Of a stretch of 64,000 nt of DNA, positions 51,823 through 61,497 are shown piece by piece. The stretch is from Burkholderiales bacterium (GTDB lineage: Bacteria; Pseudomonadota; Gammaproteobacteria; Burkholderiales; SG8-39): the NCBI GenBank assembly GCA_017880775.1, contig JADGRQ010000003.1, positions 1 to 64,000 of the forward strand, read 5' to 3'. Below the pieces are notes generated by a model. That model had not been told where the DNA came from. It saw only the letters and a list, made by a program, of their open reading frames with translations, and did no database searches. Each line of letters starts with the position of its first letter. Within the stretch, counting starts at the first letter, position 1. The position numbers and the translations under genes are program-made.

Positions 51823-52960
51823 ATCGCTTTTCGCGCCGTGCCCGCGCGGCCTCGAGGCGCTGCTCGCCGCGGAGCTGACGGCGCTGGGCGCGGACGCAGT
51901 CACGCCGGCGGCGGGAGGCGTCGGGTTCGCCGGCTCCTGGGAAACCTGCTATCGCGCCAACCTGGAGTCGCGCCTCGCTTCGCGCGTGCTTTGGCGGGTG
52001 CGCGAGTTCGAGTATGCCGATGAGGCCGGCGTCTACGCGGCGGCGCGCGAGGTGGACTGGCCCGCGCTGTTCGGGGTCGAGCGCAGCCTGCGCGTGAACC
52101 TCACCGCGATCAGGAGCCCGCTGAAGAGCCTCGACTTCACCACGCTTCGCATCAAGGATGCCGTCTGCGACCGCTTCCGCGATGCCTGCGGCGGGCGCCC
52201 GGACGTCGATCGCACCGCGCCCGATGTGCGCATCCACTGCTTCCTGGAACGCACTCATGGCACGCTTTATCTCGACACCTCGGGCGAGCCCCTGTTCAAA
52301 CGCGGCTGGCGTACCGAGGCAGGGGAAGCGCCGCTGCGCGAGAACCTTGCTGCGGGCATCCTGAGGCTCACGGGCTGGCGGCCGGAGGAGCCTCTGCTCG
52401 ACCCGATGTGCGGCAGCGGCACGCTGCTCGTGGAGGCCGCCATGATGGCGCGCGGCCGTTCGCCGGGCGCGAAGCGCAGTTTCGGCTTCGAAAAGTTTGC
52501 CTCGTTCGACGCGCGGCTGTGGCAGCGCGTGCGCGAAAACGCGGCAGAGCCGGCGTCGCATGCGCCGAAGCTCCAGCTCTATGGAAGCGACAACGATTCC
52601 CACGCGCTTGCGGCAGCGCGCCGCAACCTCGCTGCTGCCGGCGTCGAGCGCTGGGTGAAGCTTGAGCAGGCCGACATCCTCACGCGCGCAGCGCCCGCTC
52701 CTTCCGGCGTGCTGGTTGCCAACCCGCCCTACGGCGAGCGCATCGGCTCCGAGGAGGCGCTCGCGCGCTTCTACCCTGCGCTCGGCGACGCGTTGAAGGC
52801 GCGCTTCGCCGGCTGGCGCTGCTACCTGTTCAGCTCGGATACGCGGCTTGCGAAACTCATCCGGCTGCAGCCAGCGAAACGCACGCCGCTCTTCAACGGC
52901 GCGCTCGAATGCCGGCTGTACGAGTTCGCGATCGTCGCGGGCAGTCACCGGGGGCGGTGA
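51803..52960 (+). CDS. THUMP-domain class I SAM-dependent RNA methyltransferase (RlmL-like)
   Basis: A 385-residue N2-guanine methyltransferase with an N-terminal THUMP domain (SLFAPCPRGLEALLAAELTALG, RSLRVNLTAIRSPLKSLDFTT, VRIHCFLERTHGTLYLDTSG) and a Rossmann catalytic domain: PLFKRGWRTEAGEAPLRENLAAGI, LDPMCGSGTLLVEAA for SAM, LYGSDNDSHAL, and the catalytic VANPPYGERIG. It resembles the first half of RlmKL (m2G2445 in 23S rRNA). TTG 51803 overlaps hemJ by 20 bases. Confidence 0.9.
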   Translation: MSSNRSESLFAPCPRGLEALLAAELTALGADAVTPAAGGVGFAGSWETCYRANLESRLASRVLWRVREFEYADEAGVYAAAREVDWPALFGVERSLRVNLTAIRSPLKSLDFTTLRIKDAVCDRFRDACGGRPDVDRTAPDVRIHCFLERTHGTLYLDTSGEPLFKRGWRTEAGEAPLRENLAAGILRLTGWRPEEPLLDPMCGSGTLLVEAAMMARGRSPGAKRSFGFEKFASFDARLWQRVRENAAEPASHAPKLQLYGSDNDSHALAAARRNLAAAGVERWVKLEQADILTRAAPAPSGVLVANPPYGERIGSEEALARFYPALGDALKARFAGWRCYLFSSDTRLAKLIRLQPAKRTPLFNGALECRLYEFAIVAGSHRGR

Positions 52961-53634
52961 AGCTCTCTGTCGGTGAGCGAGTATTCCATGCGGTAGATTC
53001 CCCTCACGCGTCCATGCGCCGCGTGATGTTCCGCGAACCGTTCGCTGGAAAATTCGTGTTCGGATATGGAAGTTACCGTCTCGGGCCGGTAGCCGGTCAC
53101 AACGAGCGCCCAGCCCACGGTAGCGTCCATGCCGCGAATACTCTGTTCGCCCGTCATCCGGGGTGTCAGCGCTGCTTCGAACAGATGGGCGCTGGCCAGG
53201 CCGGGTCGCGACGCCAGGTCCGGCAGCAGCTGGTGTGTCAGCCATTCATGCACGACCGTCGCCTTTCCTGATGTGGGAGTGAAGTGCAACAGCAGCGCGG
53301 CTTGTCCGATCCCCAGGCCGAAGCTGTCTGACACTCGGCACAAGCCCCGGGTCATGCCGCGGTAGTGGGCCATCATCTTGGTGGTCCACGCGGTCGGATT
53401 GTTGAGCCGCTCGAGGTAGGCGGCCGAATCGAGCACGCCAAGCTCCGCGACCTCGTACATCACGAAATATCGCGGCGCGCCCGACAGCGCAACCCAGCGG
53501 GAACCGCGCATGAAGCCGGGAATCGACAGCCGTTCCGGCATGTGCTCGTGGGTATGCCAATCGTCGTGTTCGCCGGTTGCCTCCGGCGCAACGTCGAAGG
53601 ACAGCAGCATCGCGGCCTTGCCGGGTAGCGCCAT
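52945..53634 (-). CDS. Conserved hypothetical protein with two similar halves (EthD-like dimeric barrel fold?)
   Basis: A 229-residue cytosolic protein whose two halves align loosely. The first has KAAMLLSFDVAPEATGEHDDWHTHEHMPERLSIPG (shown in part), PRYFVMYEVAELGV and LERLNNPTAWTTKMM; the second has QAALLLHFTPTSGK, HEWLTHQLLPDLASRPG, ATVGWALVVTGYRPETV. This HWxxxHxPERL plus strand layout is like ABM/EthD dimeric alpha-beta barrel proteins, but the enzyme site is not clear. It is the last gene of a minus-strand group that includes pilU and pilT and overlaps the upstream convergent gene by 16 bases. Confidence 0.65.
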   Translation of the reverse strand: MALPGKAAMLLSFDVAPEATGEHDDWHTHEHMPERLSIPGFMRGSRWVALSGAPRYFVMYEVAELGVLDSAAYLERLNNPTAWTTKMMAHYRGMTRGLCRVSDSFGLGIGQAALLLHFTPTSGKATVVHEWLTHQLLPDLASRPGLASAHLFEAALTPRMTGEQSIRGMDATVGWALVVTGYRPETVTSISEHEFSSERFAEHHAAHGRVRGIYRMEYSLTDRELHRPR

Positions 53635-53672
53635 ATGGACCGGTACTCGACCGGCTCGACGCAGCCCCGCAC

Positions 53673-54809
53673 CTACACGATATCCAAGTGCTCGATGCCC
53701 TTGGTGATGTCGCGGTCCTTGGCTTCCTTGCCGTGCAGCTTGATGTTGAGGCGCACCTCGTTGGTCGAATCGGCAAACCGCAGCGCGTCCTCGTAGCCGA
53801 TGCGGCCCGCTTCGTACAGGTCGAAAATCGCCTGGTCGAAGGTCTGCATGCCGAGTTCCTTGCTCTTTTTCATGACGTCCTTGATGCCGTGGATTTCGCC
53901 CTTGAAGATCAGGTCGCTGATCAGCGGCGTGTTGAGCAGCACTTCGACGGCCACGGCGCGGCCCTTGCCCTCCTTCACCGGGATCAGGCGCTGCGAGACC
54001 ACGGCCTTCAGGTTGAGCGACAGGTCCATCAGCAGCTGCTGGCGGCGCTCCTCGGGGAAGAAGTTGATGATGCGGTCCATCGCCTGGTTGGAGTTGTTGG
54101 CATGCAGCGTGCCGAGCGCAAGGTGGCCGGTCTCGGCGAAAGCCACGGCGTGCTCCATCACCTCACGATCGCGGATCTCGCCGATCAGGATCACGTCGGG
54201 CGCCTGGCGCAGCGTGTTCTTCAGCGCCGCCTCCCAGCTGTCGGTGTCCACGCCCACCTCGCGCTGGGTGATCACGCAGTTCTTGTGCGGGTGCACGTAC
54301 TCGACCGGATCCTCGATGGTGATGATGTGGCCGTACGAGTTTTCGTTGCGGTAACCGATCATGGCGGCGAGCGAGGTCGACTTGCCCGAACCGGTTCCTC
54401 CGACGAACAGCACCAGGCCGCGTTTGGTCATCGCGATATCCTTCAGCACCGGCGGGAGCTTCAGGTCCTCAAAATTCGGGATCGAAGTGGTGATCACCCG
54501 CAGCACCATGCCGACGCTGCCCATCTGCACGAAGCAGTTGACGCGGAAGCGCCCGATGCCCGCGGGGTTGATCGCGAAATTGCATTCCTTGTGTGCTTCG
54601 AAATCGGCTGCCTGCCTGTCGTTCATGATCGAGCGCACCAGCACCCCGGTGTGCTGCGGCGTGAGCGCCTGCTGGGACACCGGCGTCATCTTGGCGTCGA
54701 CCTTCATGGCCGGCGGGAAGCCCGCGGTGATGAAGAGGTCCGAACCTTTCTTCGCCACCAATGCGCGCAGCAGGTCGTACATGAACTTGGTTGCCTGTTC
54801 TCTTTCCAT
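53673..54809 (-). CDS. pilU: Type IV pilus twitching motility ATPase PilU
   Basis: A 378-residue hexameric ATPase working with PilT in pilus retraction. LFITAGFPPAMKVDAKM is the N-terminal domain, FVGGTGSGKSTSLAAM the Walker A motif, IITIEDPVEYVHPHKN the Asp box, VILIGEIRDREVMEHAVAFAETGHL the Walker B, and the C-terminal LISDLIFKGEIHGIKDVMKK and MQTFDQAIFDLYE. The pilT-pilU order with a 27-base gap is standard. It lacks the PilT AIRNLIRE box, which separates it from PilT. Confidence 0.96.
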   Translation of the reverse strand: MEREQATKFMYDLLRALVAKKGSDLFITAGFPPAMKVDAKMTPVSQQALTPQHTGVLVRSIMNDRQAADFEAHKECNFAINPAGIGRFRVNCFVQMGSVGMVLRVITTSIPNFEDLKLPPVLKDIAMTKRGLVLFVGGTGSGKSTSLAAMIGYRNENSYGHIITIEDPVEYVHPHKNCVITQREVGVDTDSWEAALKNTLRQAPDVILIGEIRDREVMEHAVAFAETGHLALGTLHANNSNQAMDRIINFFPEERRQQLLMDLSLNLKAVVSQRLIPVKEGKGRAVAVEVLLNTPLISDLIFKGEIHGIKDVMKKSKELGMQTFDQAIFDLYEAGRIGYEDALRFADSTNEVRLNIKLHGKEAKDRDITKGIEHLDIV

Positions 54810-54836
54810 GTCTTTCTCCTGGTCCGCTGCCCCGAT

Positions 54837-55880
54837 TCAGCCTTGAAAGTTGTCCTTGTTGGCGGCCTTGGTGCGCGCTTCGGCCAATGAAACGATGTTG
54901 CGCTTGACCAGGTCCTGCAGGTTCTGATCGAGCGTCTGCATGCCGACCTGGGCGCCGGTCTGGATCGACGAGTACATCTGCGCGATCTTGTTTTCCCGGA
55001 TCAGGTTCCGGATCGCCGGCGTGCCGATCATGATCTCGTGCGCGGCGACGCGCCCCTGGCCGTCCTTGGTCTTCAGCAGTGTCTGCGAGATGATCGCGCG
55101 GATCGATTCCGAGATCATCGAGCGGATCATCTCCTTCTCCGCCGCCGGGAACACGTCGACGATCCGGTCGATCGTCTTGGCCGCAGAGCTGGTGTGCAGC
55201 GTGCCGAACACCAGGTGGCCGGTCTCCGCGCCCGAGAGCGCGAGACGGATCGTTTCCAGATCGCGCATTTCGCCCACCAGGATCACGTCCGGGTCTTCGC
55301 GCAACGCGCTGCGCAGCGCGTTGGAGAACGACAGCGTGTGCGGACCGACCTCGCGCTGGTTGATCAGGCACTTCTTCGACTCGTGGACGAACTCGATCGG
55401 GTCCTCGATGGTCAGGATGTGGCCTTCTTCGGTTTCATTCTTGTGGTTGACCATCGCGGCCAGCGTGGTGGATTTGCCCGAGCCGGTCGGGCCGGTCACC
55501 AGCACCACGCCGCGCGGCTGGTCGGCGAGTTCCTTGAAGATCTTCGGGCACTTCAGTTCCTCGAGCGACAGGATCTTCGAGGGGATGGTCCGCATCACCG
55601 CGGCGGCGCCGCGGTTCTGCACAAAAGCGTTGACCCGAAAGCGCGCGAGGTTCGGCACCGCGAACGAGAAATCGCACTCGAGGTTTTCCTCGTAGAATTT
55701 GCGCTGTCCGTCGCTCATGATGTCGTAGATCATCCCGTGCACGTCCTTGTGTTCCATGGCGGGGATGTTGATGCGCTTGATGTCGCCATGCACGCGTACC
55801 ATCGGCGGCAGGCCCGACGAGAGGTGCAGGTCGCTTGCCTTGTTCTTGACTACGAAGGCGAGCAGTTCGGTGAGATCCAT
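54837..55880 (-). CDS. pilT: Type IV pilus retraction ATPase PilT
   Basis: A 347-residue hexameric ATPase that retracts type IV pili for twitching motility. DLHLSSGLPPMVRVHGDIKR opens it, VTGPTGSGKSTTLAAM is Walker A, ILTIEDPIEFVHESKKC the Asp box, VILVGEMRDLETIRLALSGAETGHL Walker B, and AIRNLIRENKIAQM the PilT-specific AIRNLIRE box, with SSIQTGAQVGMQTLDQNL following. GGAGGA lies ahead of the ATG at 55880. It is divergent from yggS with a 75-base gap. Confidence 0.97.
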   Translation of the reverse strand: MDLTELLAFVVKNKASDLHLSSGLPPMVRVHGDIKRINIPAMEHKDVHGMIYDIMSDGQRKFYEENLECDFSFAVPNLARFRVNAFVQNRGAAAVMRTIPSKILSLEELKCPKIFKELADQPRGVVLVTGPTGSGKSTTLAAMVNHKNETEEGHILTIEDPIEFVHESKKCLINQREVGPHTLSFSNALRSALREDPDVILVGEMRDLETIRLALSGAETGHLVFGTLHTSSAAKTIDRIVDVFPAAEKEMIRSMISESIRAIISQTLLKTKDGQGRVAAHEIMIGTPAIRNLIRENKIAQMYSSIQTGAQVGMQTLDQNLQDLVKRNIVSLAEARTKAANKDNFQG

Positions 55881-55955
55881 TACAATTCCTCCGCGTCGGT
55901 GGGTTCGCCGCTGGGCGCTTCCCGGGCGCGCAGGCACGTGTCTCCTCAGGGGATT

Positions 55956-56657
55956 ATGGCAACGATTTCCGATAACTTGCAAGCCGTGCGCGCGCGTATC
56001 GAGGGCGCCGCGCGCGACGCCGGTCGCGACCCCCGCTCCGTGTCGCTGTTGGCGGTGTCCAAAACGCACCCCGCGGGCGCGATCCAGGAAGCATTTGCAG
56101 CGGGCCAACCCGCCTTCGGCGAAAACTACGTGCAGGAGGCTCTGGAGAAGATGGCCGCGCTCGGGCGGCTGCAGATCGAATGGCACATGATCGGCCCCCT
56201 TCAAAGCAACAAGACCAAGCAGGTGGCTGGCCGGTTCGGCTGGGTGCACACCCTGGATCGTGAGAGGATTGCGCGGCGGCTTTCGGAGCAGCGGCCCGCC
56301 GGGCTGCTTCCCCTGAATGCGCTGATCCAGGTCAATGTCTCGGGCGAATCCAGCAAGAGCGGTGTGTCGGCTATCGACGCGATTGCACTCGCACAGGTTG
56401 TGGCGCGGCTGCCGGGGCTGCGATTGCGCGGGCTGATGGCGATTCCCGAGCCGACCGACGATATGGCGCTGCAACGCGCTCAGTTTGGCGTCGTGCGCGA
56501 GGTTTTCGAAGGGCTGTGTGCAGATGGGCTGCCGCTCGATACGCTGTCGATGGGGATGTCGGACGACCTGGAAGCGGCCATTGCGGAAGGCTCGACGTTG
56601 GTACGGGTCGGAACGGCGATATTCGGCAAGCGGCAACGCGTCAGGGACGCTGCATGA
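55956..56657 (+). CDS. yggS: YggS-family pyridoxal phosphate homeostasis protein
   Basis: A 233-residue PLP-binding TIM-barrel protein, regulator of amino-acid and PLP pools. LLAVSKTHPAGAIQEAFAAG has the PLP Lys, FGENYVQEALEKM, EWHMIGPLQSNKTKQVAG and SMGMSDDLEAAIAEGSTLVRVG the phosphate-binding region, and VNVSGESSKSGV the middle. It starts at ATG 55956; TACAAT at 55881-55886 may be its -10. It overlaps proC as ATGA; yggS-proC-yggT is a common gene order. Confidence 0.95.
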   Translation: MATISDNLQAVRARIEGAARDAGRDPRSVSLLAVSKTHPAGAIQEAFAAGQPAFGENYVQEALEKMAALGRLQIEWHMIGPLQSNKTKQVAGRFGWVHTLDRERIARRLSEQRPAGLLPLNALIQVNVSGESSKSGVSAIDAIALAQVVARLPGLRLRGLMAIPEPTDDMALQRAQFGVVREVFEGLCADGLPLDTLSMGMSDDLEAAIAEGSTLVRVGTAIFGKRQRVRDAA

Positions 56658-57469
56658 ACATCACGTTCATCGGTGGCGGAAACATGGCGGGCGCGATGAT
56701 CGGCGGGCTACTGAAGACAGGTTTTCGCGCAGATCATATCCGCGTCGTCGAGGCGGATGCGGCAAAGCGAAATTCGCTTTCGGGGCAGTTTCTCTGCGTC
56801 GCGCCTGCTAATACCTATACGGTGATGGACGCGGACACAGTCATCGTTCTTGCCGTGAAGCCGCAGCAAATGCGCGAGGCGCTTGGACAGTTAGGGATAA
56901 CCGGGAATACGAATCTCATTATTAGCATCATGGCCGGGGTGACTCTGACGGCTATTTCCCAGCGCCTTGGAGCATATAAGCGCCTTGTTCGCGCCATGCC
57001 GAATACGCCAGCGCTAATCGCGGCAGGCATTACCGGCTATTACCCGATGCTCGATTATGTGAGCGAGGAAGACCTGGTTCGTACCGAAAAAATATTGCGA
57101 TCAATGGGAAGTACGGTCAGGGTGGACGACGAAGGACAACTCGACGTAGTGACTGCGGTATCGGGCAGCGGACCAGCCTATGTGTTCCTGTTCATCGAGG
57201 CGCTGCGCGCAGCCGGCATTGAGCTTGGCCTCCCGGCCGGGACTGCCAACAAACTCGCTATCGAGACTTTTCTTGGTGCTGCCAAGCTGGCGGCGCGTAG
57301 CGCGGAGGATGTTTCGATACTTCGTGAACGCGTCACGTCCAAAGGCGGCACCACCGAGGCGGCGCTCAAGGTGTTCGAGGAGGAGAGGCTTACGGAGCGC
57401 TTTCGACGCGCAGTCGAAGCGGCTCGCAAGCGCAGCGCCGAGCTCGGTGAAGAACTCGCCAAGGACTAG
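56654..57469 (+). CDS. proC: Pyrroline-5-carboxylate reductase
   Basis: A 271-residue NAD(P)H enzyme for the last step of proline synthesis. FIGGGNMAGAMIGGL is the N-terminal Rossmann loop, VLAVKPQQM and VRAMPNTPALIAAG the family blocks, VSGSGPAYVFLFIEALRAAG and ERVTSKGGTTEAAL the active-site segment with the conserved Thr-Ser-Lys-Gly-Gly. The ATG overlaps the yggS stop as ATGA. The middle is less GC-rich than flanking genes. Confidence 0.96.
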   Translation: MNITFIGGGNMAGAMIGGLLKTGFRADHIRVVEADAAKRNSLSGQFLCVAPANTYTVMDADTVIVLAVKPQQMREALGQLGITGNTNLIISIMAGVTLTAISQRLGAYKRLVRAMPNTPALIAAGITGYYPMLDYVSEEDLVRTEKILRSMGSTVRVDDEGQLDVVTAVSGSGPAYVFLFIEALRAAGIELGLPAGTANKLAIETFLGAAKLAARSAEDVSILRERVTSKGGTTEAALKVFEEERLTERFRRAVEAARKRSAELGEELAKD

Positions 57470-57478
57470 CGCCCCGCC

Positions 57479-58045
57479 GTGCTCGCCCAGATCGCGCAGT
57501 TCCTCATCGAAACCGTGGCGGGGTTCTTCGTCTTCGCGTTGCTCGCGCGCTTTCATTTTCAGTGGTTGCGCGTGCCGTTCCGCAATCCGCTGGGCGAATT
57601 CGTGGTGACGGTGAGCAACTGGCTGGTGCTGCCGGCGCGGCGCATCGTTCCGCCCCTGCGGCAGATCGATTTCGCCTCGCTGGTCGGCGCCTGGTTGGTG
57701 CAGTTCGCCGGTTTGTGGGCGGTGTACTCGGTGCACGGCCACGATTTCTTCGCAGCGCCGGACCTGGTGGGTCTCGGCGCGCTCGCCCTGGTCGACTTGT
57801 TGCGTTATTCCCTATACCTGCTGATTGCCGCGGTGATCGTGCACGCGGTGCTGTCGTGGGTGAACCCCTACACGCCGCTCGCCCCGGTGTTCGACGCGTT
57901 TACCCGGCCGTTCCTGAGGCCGATCCGGCGCATCCTGCCGCCGATCGCGAACATCGACCTCTCGCCGCTCGTGTTGCTGGTGGTTCTGCAGGTGCTGCTG
58001 ATACCGGTCGCGTACGCGCGCGGGCTGGTCGCGGCCATGCTGTGA
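57479..58045 (+). CDS. yggT: YggT-family membrane protein
   Basis: A 188-residue inner-membrane protein with two YGGT repeats, each a helix pair with a conserved proline-containing loop (LLARFHFQWLRVPFRNPLGEF and later LSWVNPYTPLAPVFDAFTRPFL, then FLRPIRRILPPIANIDLSPL). It is linked to osmotic or cell-division functions in some bacteria but is not understood. GTG 57479 starts 9 bases after proC; its end overlaps yggU as GTGA. Confidence 0.93.
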   Translation: MLAQIAQFLIETVAGFFVFALLARFHFQWLRVPFRNPLGEFVVTVSNWLVLPARRIVPPLRQIDFASLVGAWLVQFAGLWAVYSVHGHDFFAAPDLVGLGALALVDLLRYSLYLLIAAVIVHAVLSWVNPYTPLAPVFDAFTRPFLRPIRRILPPIANIDLSPLVLLVVLQVLLIPVAYARGLVAAML

Positions 58046-58347
58046 AATACTCGGCTCCAGCGGGCTGGTTCAGGCGTGACGGCGATTGCTTGGTTCTGGA
58101 ACTGCACGTGCAGCCAGGCGCCGGGCGCTCCGGAGTCGCTGGTCTGCACGGCGGGCGCCTGAAAATCCGCCTCGCGGCACGCGCCGTGGACGGGGCTGCC
58201 AACGACTGCCTGGTGGAATTCCTCGCCGCGGCGCTCGGCGCGGCGCGGCGCGACGTGATGATCGAGGCGGGGCTCTCTTCGCGCACCAAGCGCGTGTCGG
58301 TGCGCGGCGCAAAACGCGGACCGGAGGCGTTGCTTCCGCCAGCCTAG
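58042..58347 (+). CDS. yggU: YggU/DUF167 family protein
   Basis: A 101-residue cytosolic protein with the DUF167 core: LVLELHVQPGAGRSGVAGLHG, LKIRLAARAVDGAANDCLVEFLA, VMIEAGLSSRTKRVSVRG. Its function is unknown; genomes usually carry it next to yggT. It starts at GTG 58042, overlapping the yggT stop, and its end overlaps the convergent aceK by 4 bases. Confidence 0.92.
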   Translation: MKYSAPAGWFRRDGDCLVLELHVQPGAGRSGVAGLHGGRLKIRLAARAVDGAANDCLVEFLAAALGAARRDVMIEAGLSSRTKRVSVRGAKRGPEALLPPA

Positions 58348-60161
58348 GCCGCTACGCCCTTGCCGGAACGCCGGAATCGCGCTTCTTCCGGGTAAGGGAA
58401 AACATGCTCTTCGCGTCCTTCGCCGATCAGCCGCTGTTTGCCGATCCAGAATTCCGGATCGATCAGGTCGAGGTGATACTCGAGGAATATCGCCCGCATG
58501 CGCGGGTCCGAGACGAGGAAGCCGCCGAACTGCTCCGGAAAGACGTCATGCGGCCCGATTGAATAGTAGGGTTCGGCCGACATTTCCTCTTCGTGGTTGC
58601 GCGGCGCCGGAATGCGCCGGAAATTGCATTCGGTCATGTACACGATCTCGTCGTAGTCGTAGAACACTACGCGATTGTGACGCGTCACCCCGAAGTTCTT
58701 GAGCAGCATGTCGCCCGGAAAGATGTTGGCGCCGGCGAGCTCCTTGATCGCGCTGCCGTACTCGCGCAGCACGTGGCGTTGCCGATCCGCGTCGCCGTCG
58801 CGTAGCGCTTCCTCGAGGTACAGGTTGAGCGGCTGCATGCGACGCTCGATATAGACGTGCTTGATGACCACGCGGTCGCCGTCGATCTCGATGTTCGATG
58901 CCGCCTCGGACTTGAGCTCCTCGAGAAGCGCGACATCGAACCGCTCCAGCGGCAGCGCGACCAGCGAGTACTCAAGCGTGTCCGCGAGGCGGCCGACCCG
59001 GTCGTGGTACTTCACCAGCAGATACTTCTGTTTGACCGTCGCGCGGTCCATCTCCTTGGGAGGGGCGAAGCGGTCGCGGATCACCTTGAACACGTACGGG
59101 AACGACGGCAGCGTGAATACCAGCATCACCATGCCCTTGATCCCGGGCGCGGTGACGAAATTGTCCGACGAGTGCGTCAGGTGGTAGTGCAGGTCGCGGT
59201 AAAACACGGTTTTGCCCTGCTTGTGCAGTCCCACCGCCATGTACATCTCGGCGCGCGGCTTCTTCGGCATCAGTTGCCTCAGGAACGAGATGTACGCCGC
59301 CGGCACCTCCATGTCGACAAAGAAATAGGCGTGCGCAAACGAAAACAGGACCAGCAGCTGGTTTTGCTCGAGCAGCAGCGTATCGAGATACAGTTCCTTG
59401 CGTTCGTTCTGCAGGATCGGCACCGCGAACGGCAGCTCCACATGGCCGTTCATCGCCTTGCCGACGATGTAGGCCGCCATGTTGCGGAAGAATAGGGAAC
59501 CGAGCACCTGGATCTGCAGGTTCGGCCGTGCACGCGTCGGCCGCGCGAAGTGTGTGCGCAGCGCGTGCACCACGTTGCGCAGATCGCGATGCAGGTCCTC
59601 GAACGGGTTCGCCAGCCCGATGTCGCGCACGATCGACTCGAGCGTCGCGCGCAGGCCGGCACCGCCCTTGCGCGGATAGTAGCTGCGGTAGGCCGGCGTC
59701 GCGCCCTCGAGATGCTCGGTTGCGACGGCCGGTCGCCAGAAGATGAACTCGTTGCGGTAGTAGCGCCGGTGCAGTACCTGGCAGGCGACCGAGTTGAAAA
59801 AAGTCTCCGCCAGTTCCGGCTGCCGGTGCTCATGGAGCAACGGGATGTAGGACAGCTTGATCGCCGGCCACAGCGATTCATCGTGCTCGGTTTGCGGATA
59901 GGCGGCGAGCAGGCTTGCCACGGCTTCGGCCACGCGCTGGTCGTACATCTGGATGCGCGACCGAACCAGCTCCCGCATCGCCGGCCAGTCGGCCCGCTCG
60001 AAGCAGTGGCGCGCCTTCGCCGCGGCTGCGCGAAACAGGCGGTAGTGCTTGTCGAAGCCCTCGAGGATGCTGCGCGCGACCTCGGCTGCAGTCAGCGCGC
60101 GCAGCGCTACCCCGGCGGAGAGCGGCTCCACCGAGGCGGGGCGGGCAGCCGGCTGGTTCAT
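58344..60161 (-). CDS. aceK: Isocitrate dehydrogenase kinase/phosphatase
   Basis: A 605-residue bifunctional enzyme that phosphorylates and dephosphorylates isocitrate dehydrogenase, which diverts carbon into the glyoxylate cycle. The N-terminal regulatory domain (ARSILEGFDKHYRLFRAAA, ETFFNSVACQVLHRRYY) is followed by the kinase-like domain with TAPGIKGMVMLVFTLPSFPYVFKVIRD, GDMLLKNFGVTRHNRVVFYDYDE (catalytic Asp, Asn, Asp) and DHRDVFPEQFG-like PHDVFPEQFGGFL. It lies 22 bases after aceA on the same strand, an aceA-aceK unit; no malate synthase is in the window. Confidence 0.95.
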   Translation of the reverse strand: MNQPAARPASVEPLSAGVALRALTAAEVARSILEGFDKHYRLFRAAAAKARHCFERADWPAMRELVRSRIQMYDQRVAEAVASLLAAYPQTEHDESLWPAIKLSYIPLLHEHRQPELAETFFNSVACQVLHRRYYRNEFIFWRPAVATEHLEGATPAYRSYYPRKGGAGLRATLESIVRDIGLANPFEDLHRDLRNVVHALRTHFARPTRARPNLQIQVLGSLFFRNMAAYIVGKAMNGHVELPFAVPILQNERKELYLDTLLLEQNQLLVLFSFAHAYFFVDMEVPAAYISFLRQLMPKKPRAEMYMAVGLHKQGKTVFYRDLHYHLTHSSDNFVTAPGIKGMVMLVFTLPSFPYVFKVIRDRFAPPKEMDRATVKQKYLLVKYHDRVGRLADTLEYSLVALPLERFDVALLEELKSEAASNIEIDGDRVVIKHVYIERRMQPLNLYLEEALRDGDADRQRHVLREYGSAIKELAGANIFPGDMLLKNFGVTRHNRVVFYDYDEIVYMTECNFRRIPAPRNHEEEMSAEPYYSIGPHDVFPEQFGGFLVSDPRMRAIFLEYHLDLIDPEFWIGKQRLIGEGREEHVFPYPEEARFRRSGKGVAA

Positions 60162-60183
60162 CCGCTTGGCGCCGGTTCAGGTG

Positions 60184-61497
60184 TTATACCGCGGCGAGCT
60201 TGGCTTTCTTCTTGTCGTCGAAGAATTGTTCGTCTTCGGTCGAGCCGTGCAACGCGGTGGTCGACGCTTTGCCGCCCGAGACCGTCTGCGTCACGTCGTC
60301 AAAGTAGCTGGTGCCGACCTCGCGCTGATGCTTGACGGCGGTGAAGCCTTTCTCGGCCGCGGCGAATTCCTTCTGCTGCAGTTCGACGAAAGCGCTCATG
60401 TTGTTGCGCGCGTAGCCGTGTGCGAGTTCGAACATCGAGTAGTTGAGCGAGTGGAACCCGGCCAGCGTGATGAACTGGAACTTGTAACCCATTGCGCCGA
60501 GCTCGCGCTGGAACTTTGCGATGGTCGCGTCATCGAGATTGCGCTTCCAGTTGAACGACGGCGAGCAGTTGTAGGCGAGCATCTTACCCGGGAATTTCGC
60601 TTGGATGCCTTCGGCAAACCTGCGCGCGAACTCCAGGTCCGGTGTGCCCGTTTCGCACCACACCATATCGGCGTACTGGGCATATGCGAGGCCGCGCGAA
60701 AGCGCTTGGTCGAAGCCCTTCCTGGTGCGGTAGAACCCATCCGACGTTCGCTCGCCGGTCAGGAACGGCTTGTCGTTCTCGTCGAAATCCGAGGTCACGA
60801 GATCGGCGGCCTCGGCGTCGGTGCGCGCAAGCAGCACGGTGGGAACACCCATGATGTCGGCGGCGAGCCGTGCCGCAATCAGCTTCTGGACATTTTCCTG
60901 GGTGGGCACCAGCACCTTGCCGCCCATGTGGCCGCATTTCTTGACGCTGGCGAGCTGGTCCTCGAAGTGCACGCCGGCGGCGCCCGCGTCGATCATCGCC
61001 TTCATCAGCTCGAATGCATTCAGCACGCCGCCGAAGCCCGCCTCCGCGTCCGCCACGATGGGCGCGAAGAAATCGATGTCGCCCTTGCCCTCCATGGTCT
61101 GGATCTGATCGGCGCGAGCCAGCGCATTGTTGATGCGCTTCACGACCGTCGGCACCGAGGAAACCGCGTAGAGAGACTGGTCGGGGTACATCGAGAGCGA
61201 ATCGTTGGCGTCAGCCGCGACCTGCCAGCCGGAAAGATAGATCGCCGGCACGCCCGCCTTGACCTGCTGCATCGCCTGGTTGCCGGTGAGCGCACCGAGC
61301 GAGTTCACGAACGGTCGCTCGTTGCACATCTTCCAGAGTTTTTCCGCACCGAGCTTGGCCAGCGTGTGTTCGATTTTCACGCTGCCGCGCAGGCGCATAA
61401 CATCTTCGGCTGTGTAGCCGCGCTTCAGGCCCTTCCAACGTGGGTTATCCGCCCAGTCCTTCTTCAGTGCGGCGATCTCTTGTTCGCGTTTCAGCAT
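60184..61497 (-). CDS. aceA: Isocitrate lyase
   Basis: A 437-residue glyoxylate-cycle enzyme splitting isocitrate to succinate and glyoxylate. KKCGH (186-190, catalytic Cys188) lies in [43 protein letters not shown] with Mg2+ ligands, RTDAEAADL and [13 protein letters not shown] follow. The ATG at 61497 has AAGGGGA about 6 bases upstream and gives the normal length; an upstream open stretch to 61566 is AT-rich leader. The gene is preceded by a 208-base AT-rich regulatory region. Confidence 0.97.
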   Translation of the reverse strand: MLKREQEIAALKKDWADNPRWKGLKRGYTAEDVMRLRGSVKIEHTLAKLGAEKLWKMCNERPFVNSLGALTGNQAMQQVKAGVPAIYLSGWQVAADANDSLSMYPDQSLYAVSSVPTVVKRINNALARADQIQTMEGKGDIDFFAPIVADAEAGFGGVLNAFELMKAMIDAGAAGVHFEDQLASVKKCGHMGGKVLVPTQENVQKLIAARLAADIMGVPTVLLARTDAEAADLVTSDFDENDKPFLTGERTSDGFYRTRKGFDQALSRGLAYAQYADMVWCETGTPDLEFARRFAEGIQAKFPGKMLAYNCSPSFNWKRNLDDATIAKFQRELGAMGYKFQFITLAGFHSLNYSMFELAHGYARNNMSAFVELQQKEFAAAEKGFTAVKHQREVGTSYFDDVTQTVSGGKASTTALHGSTEDEQFFDDKKKAKLAAV

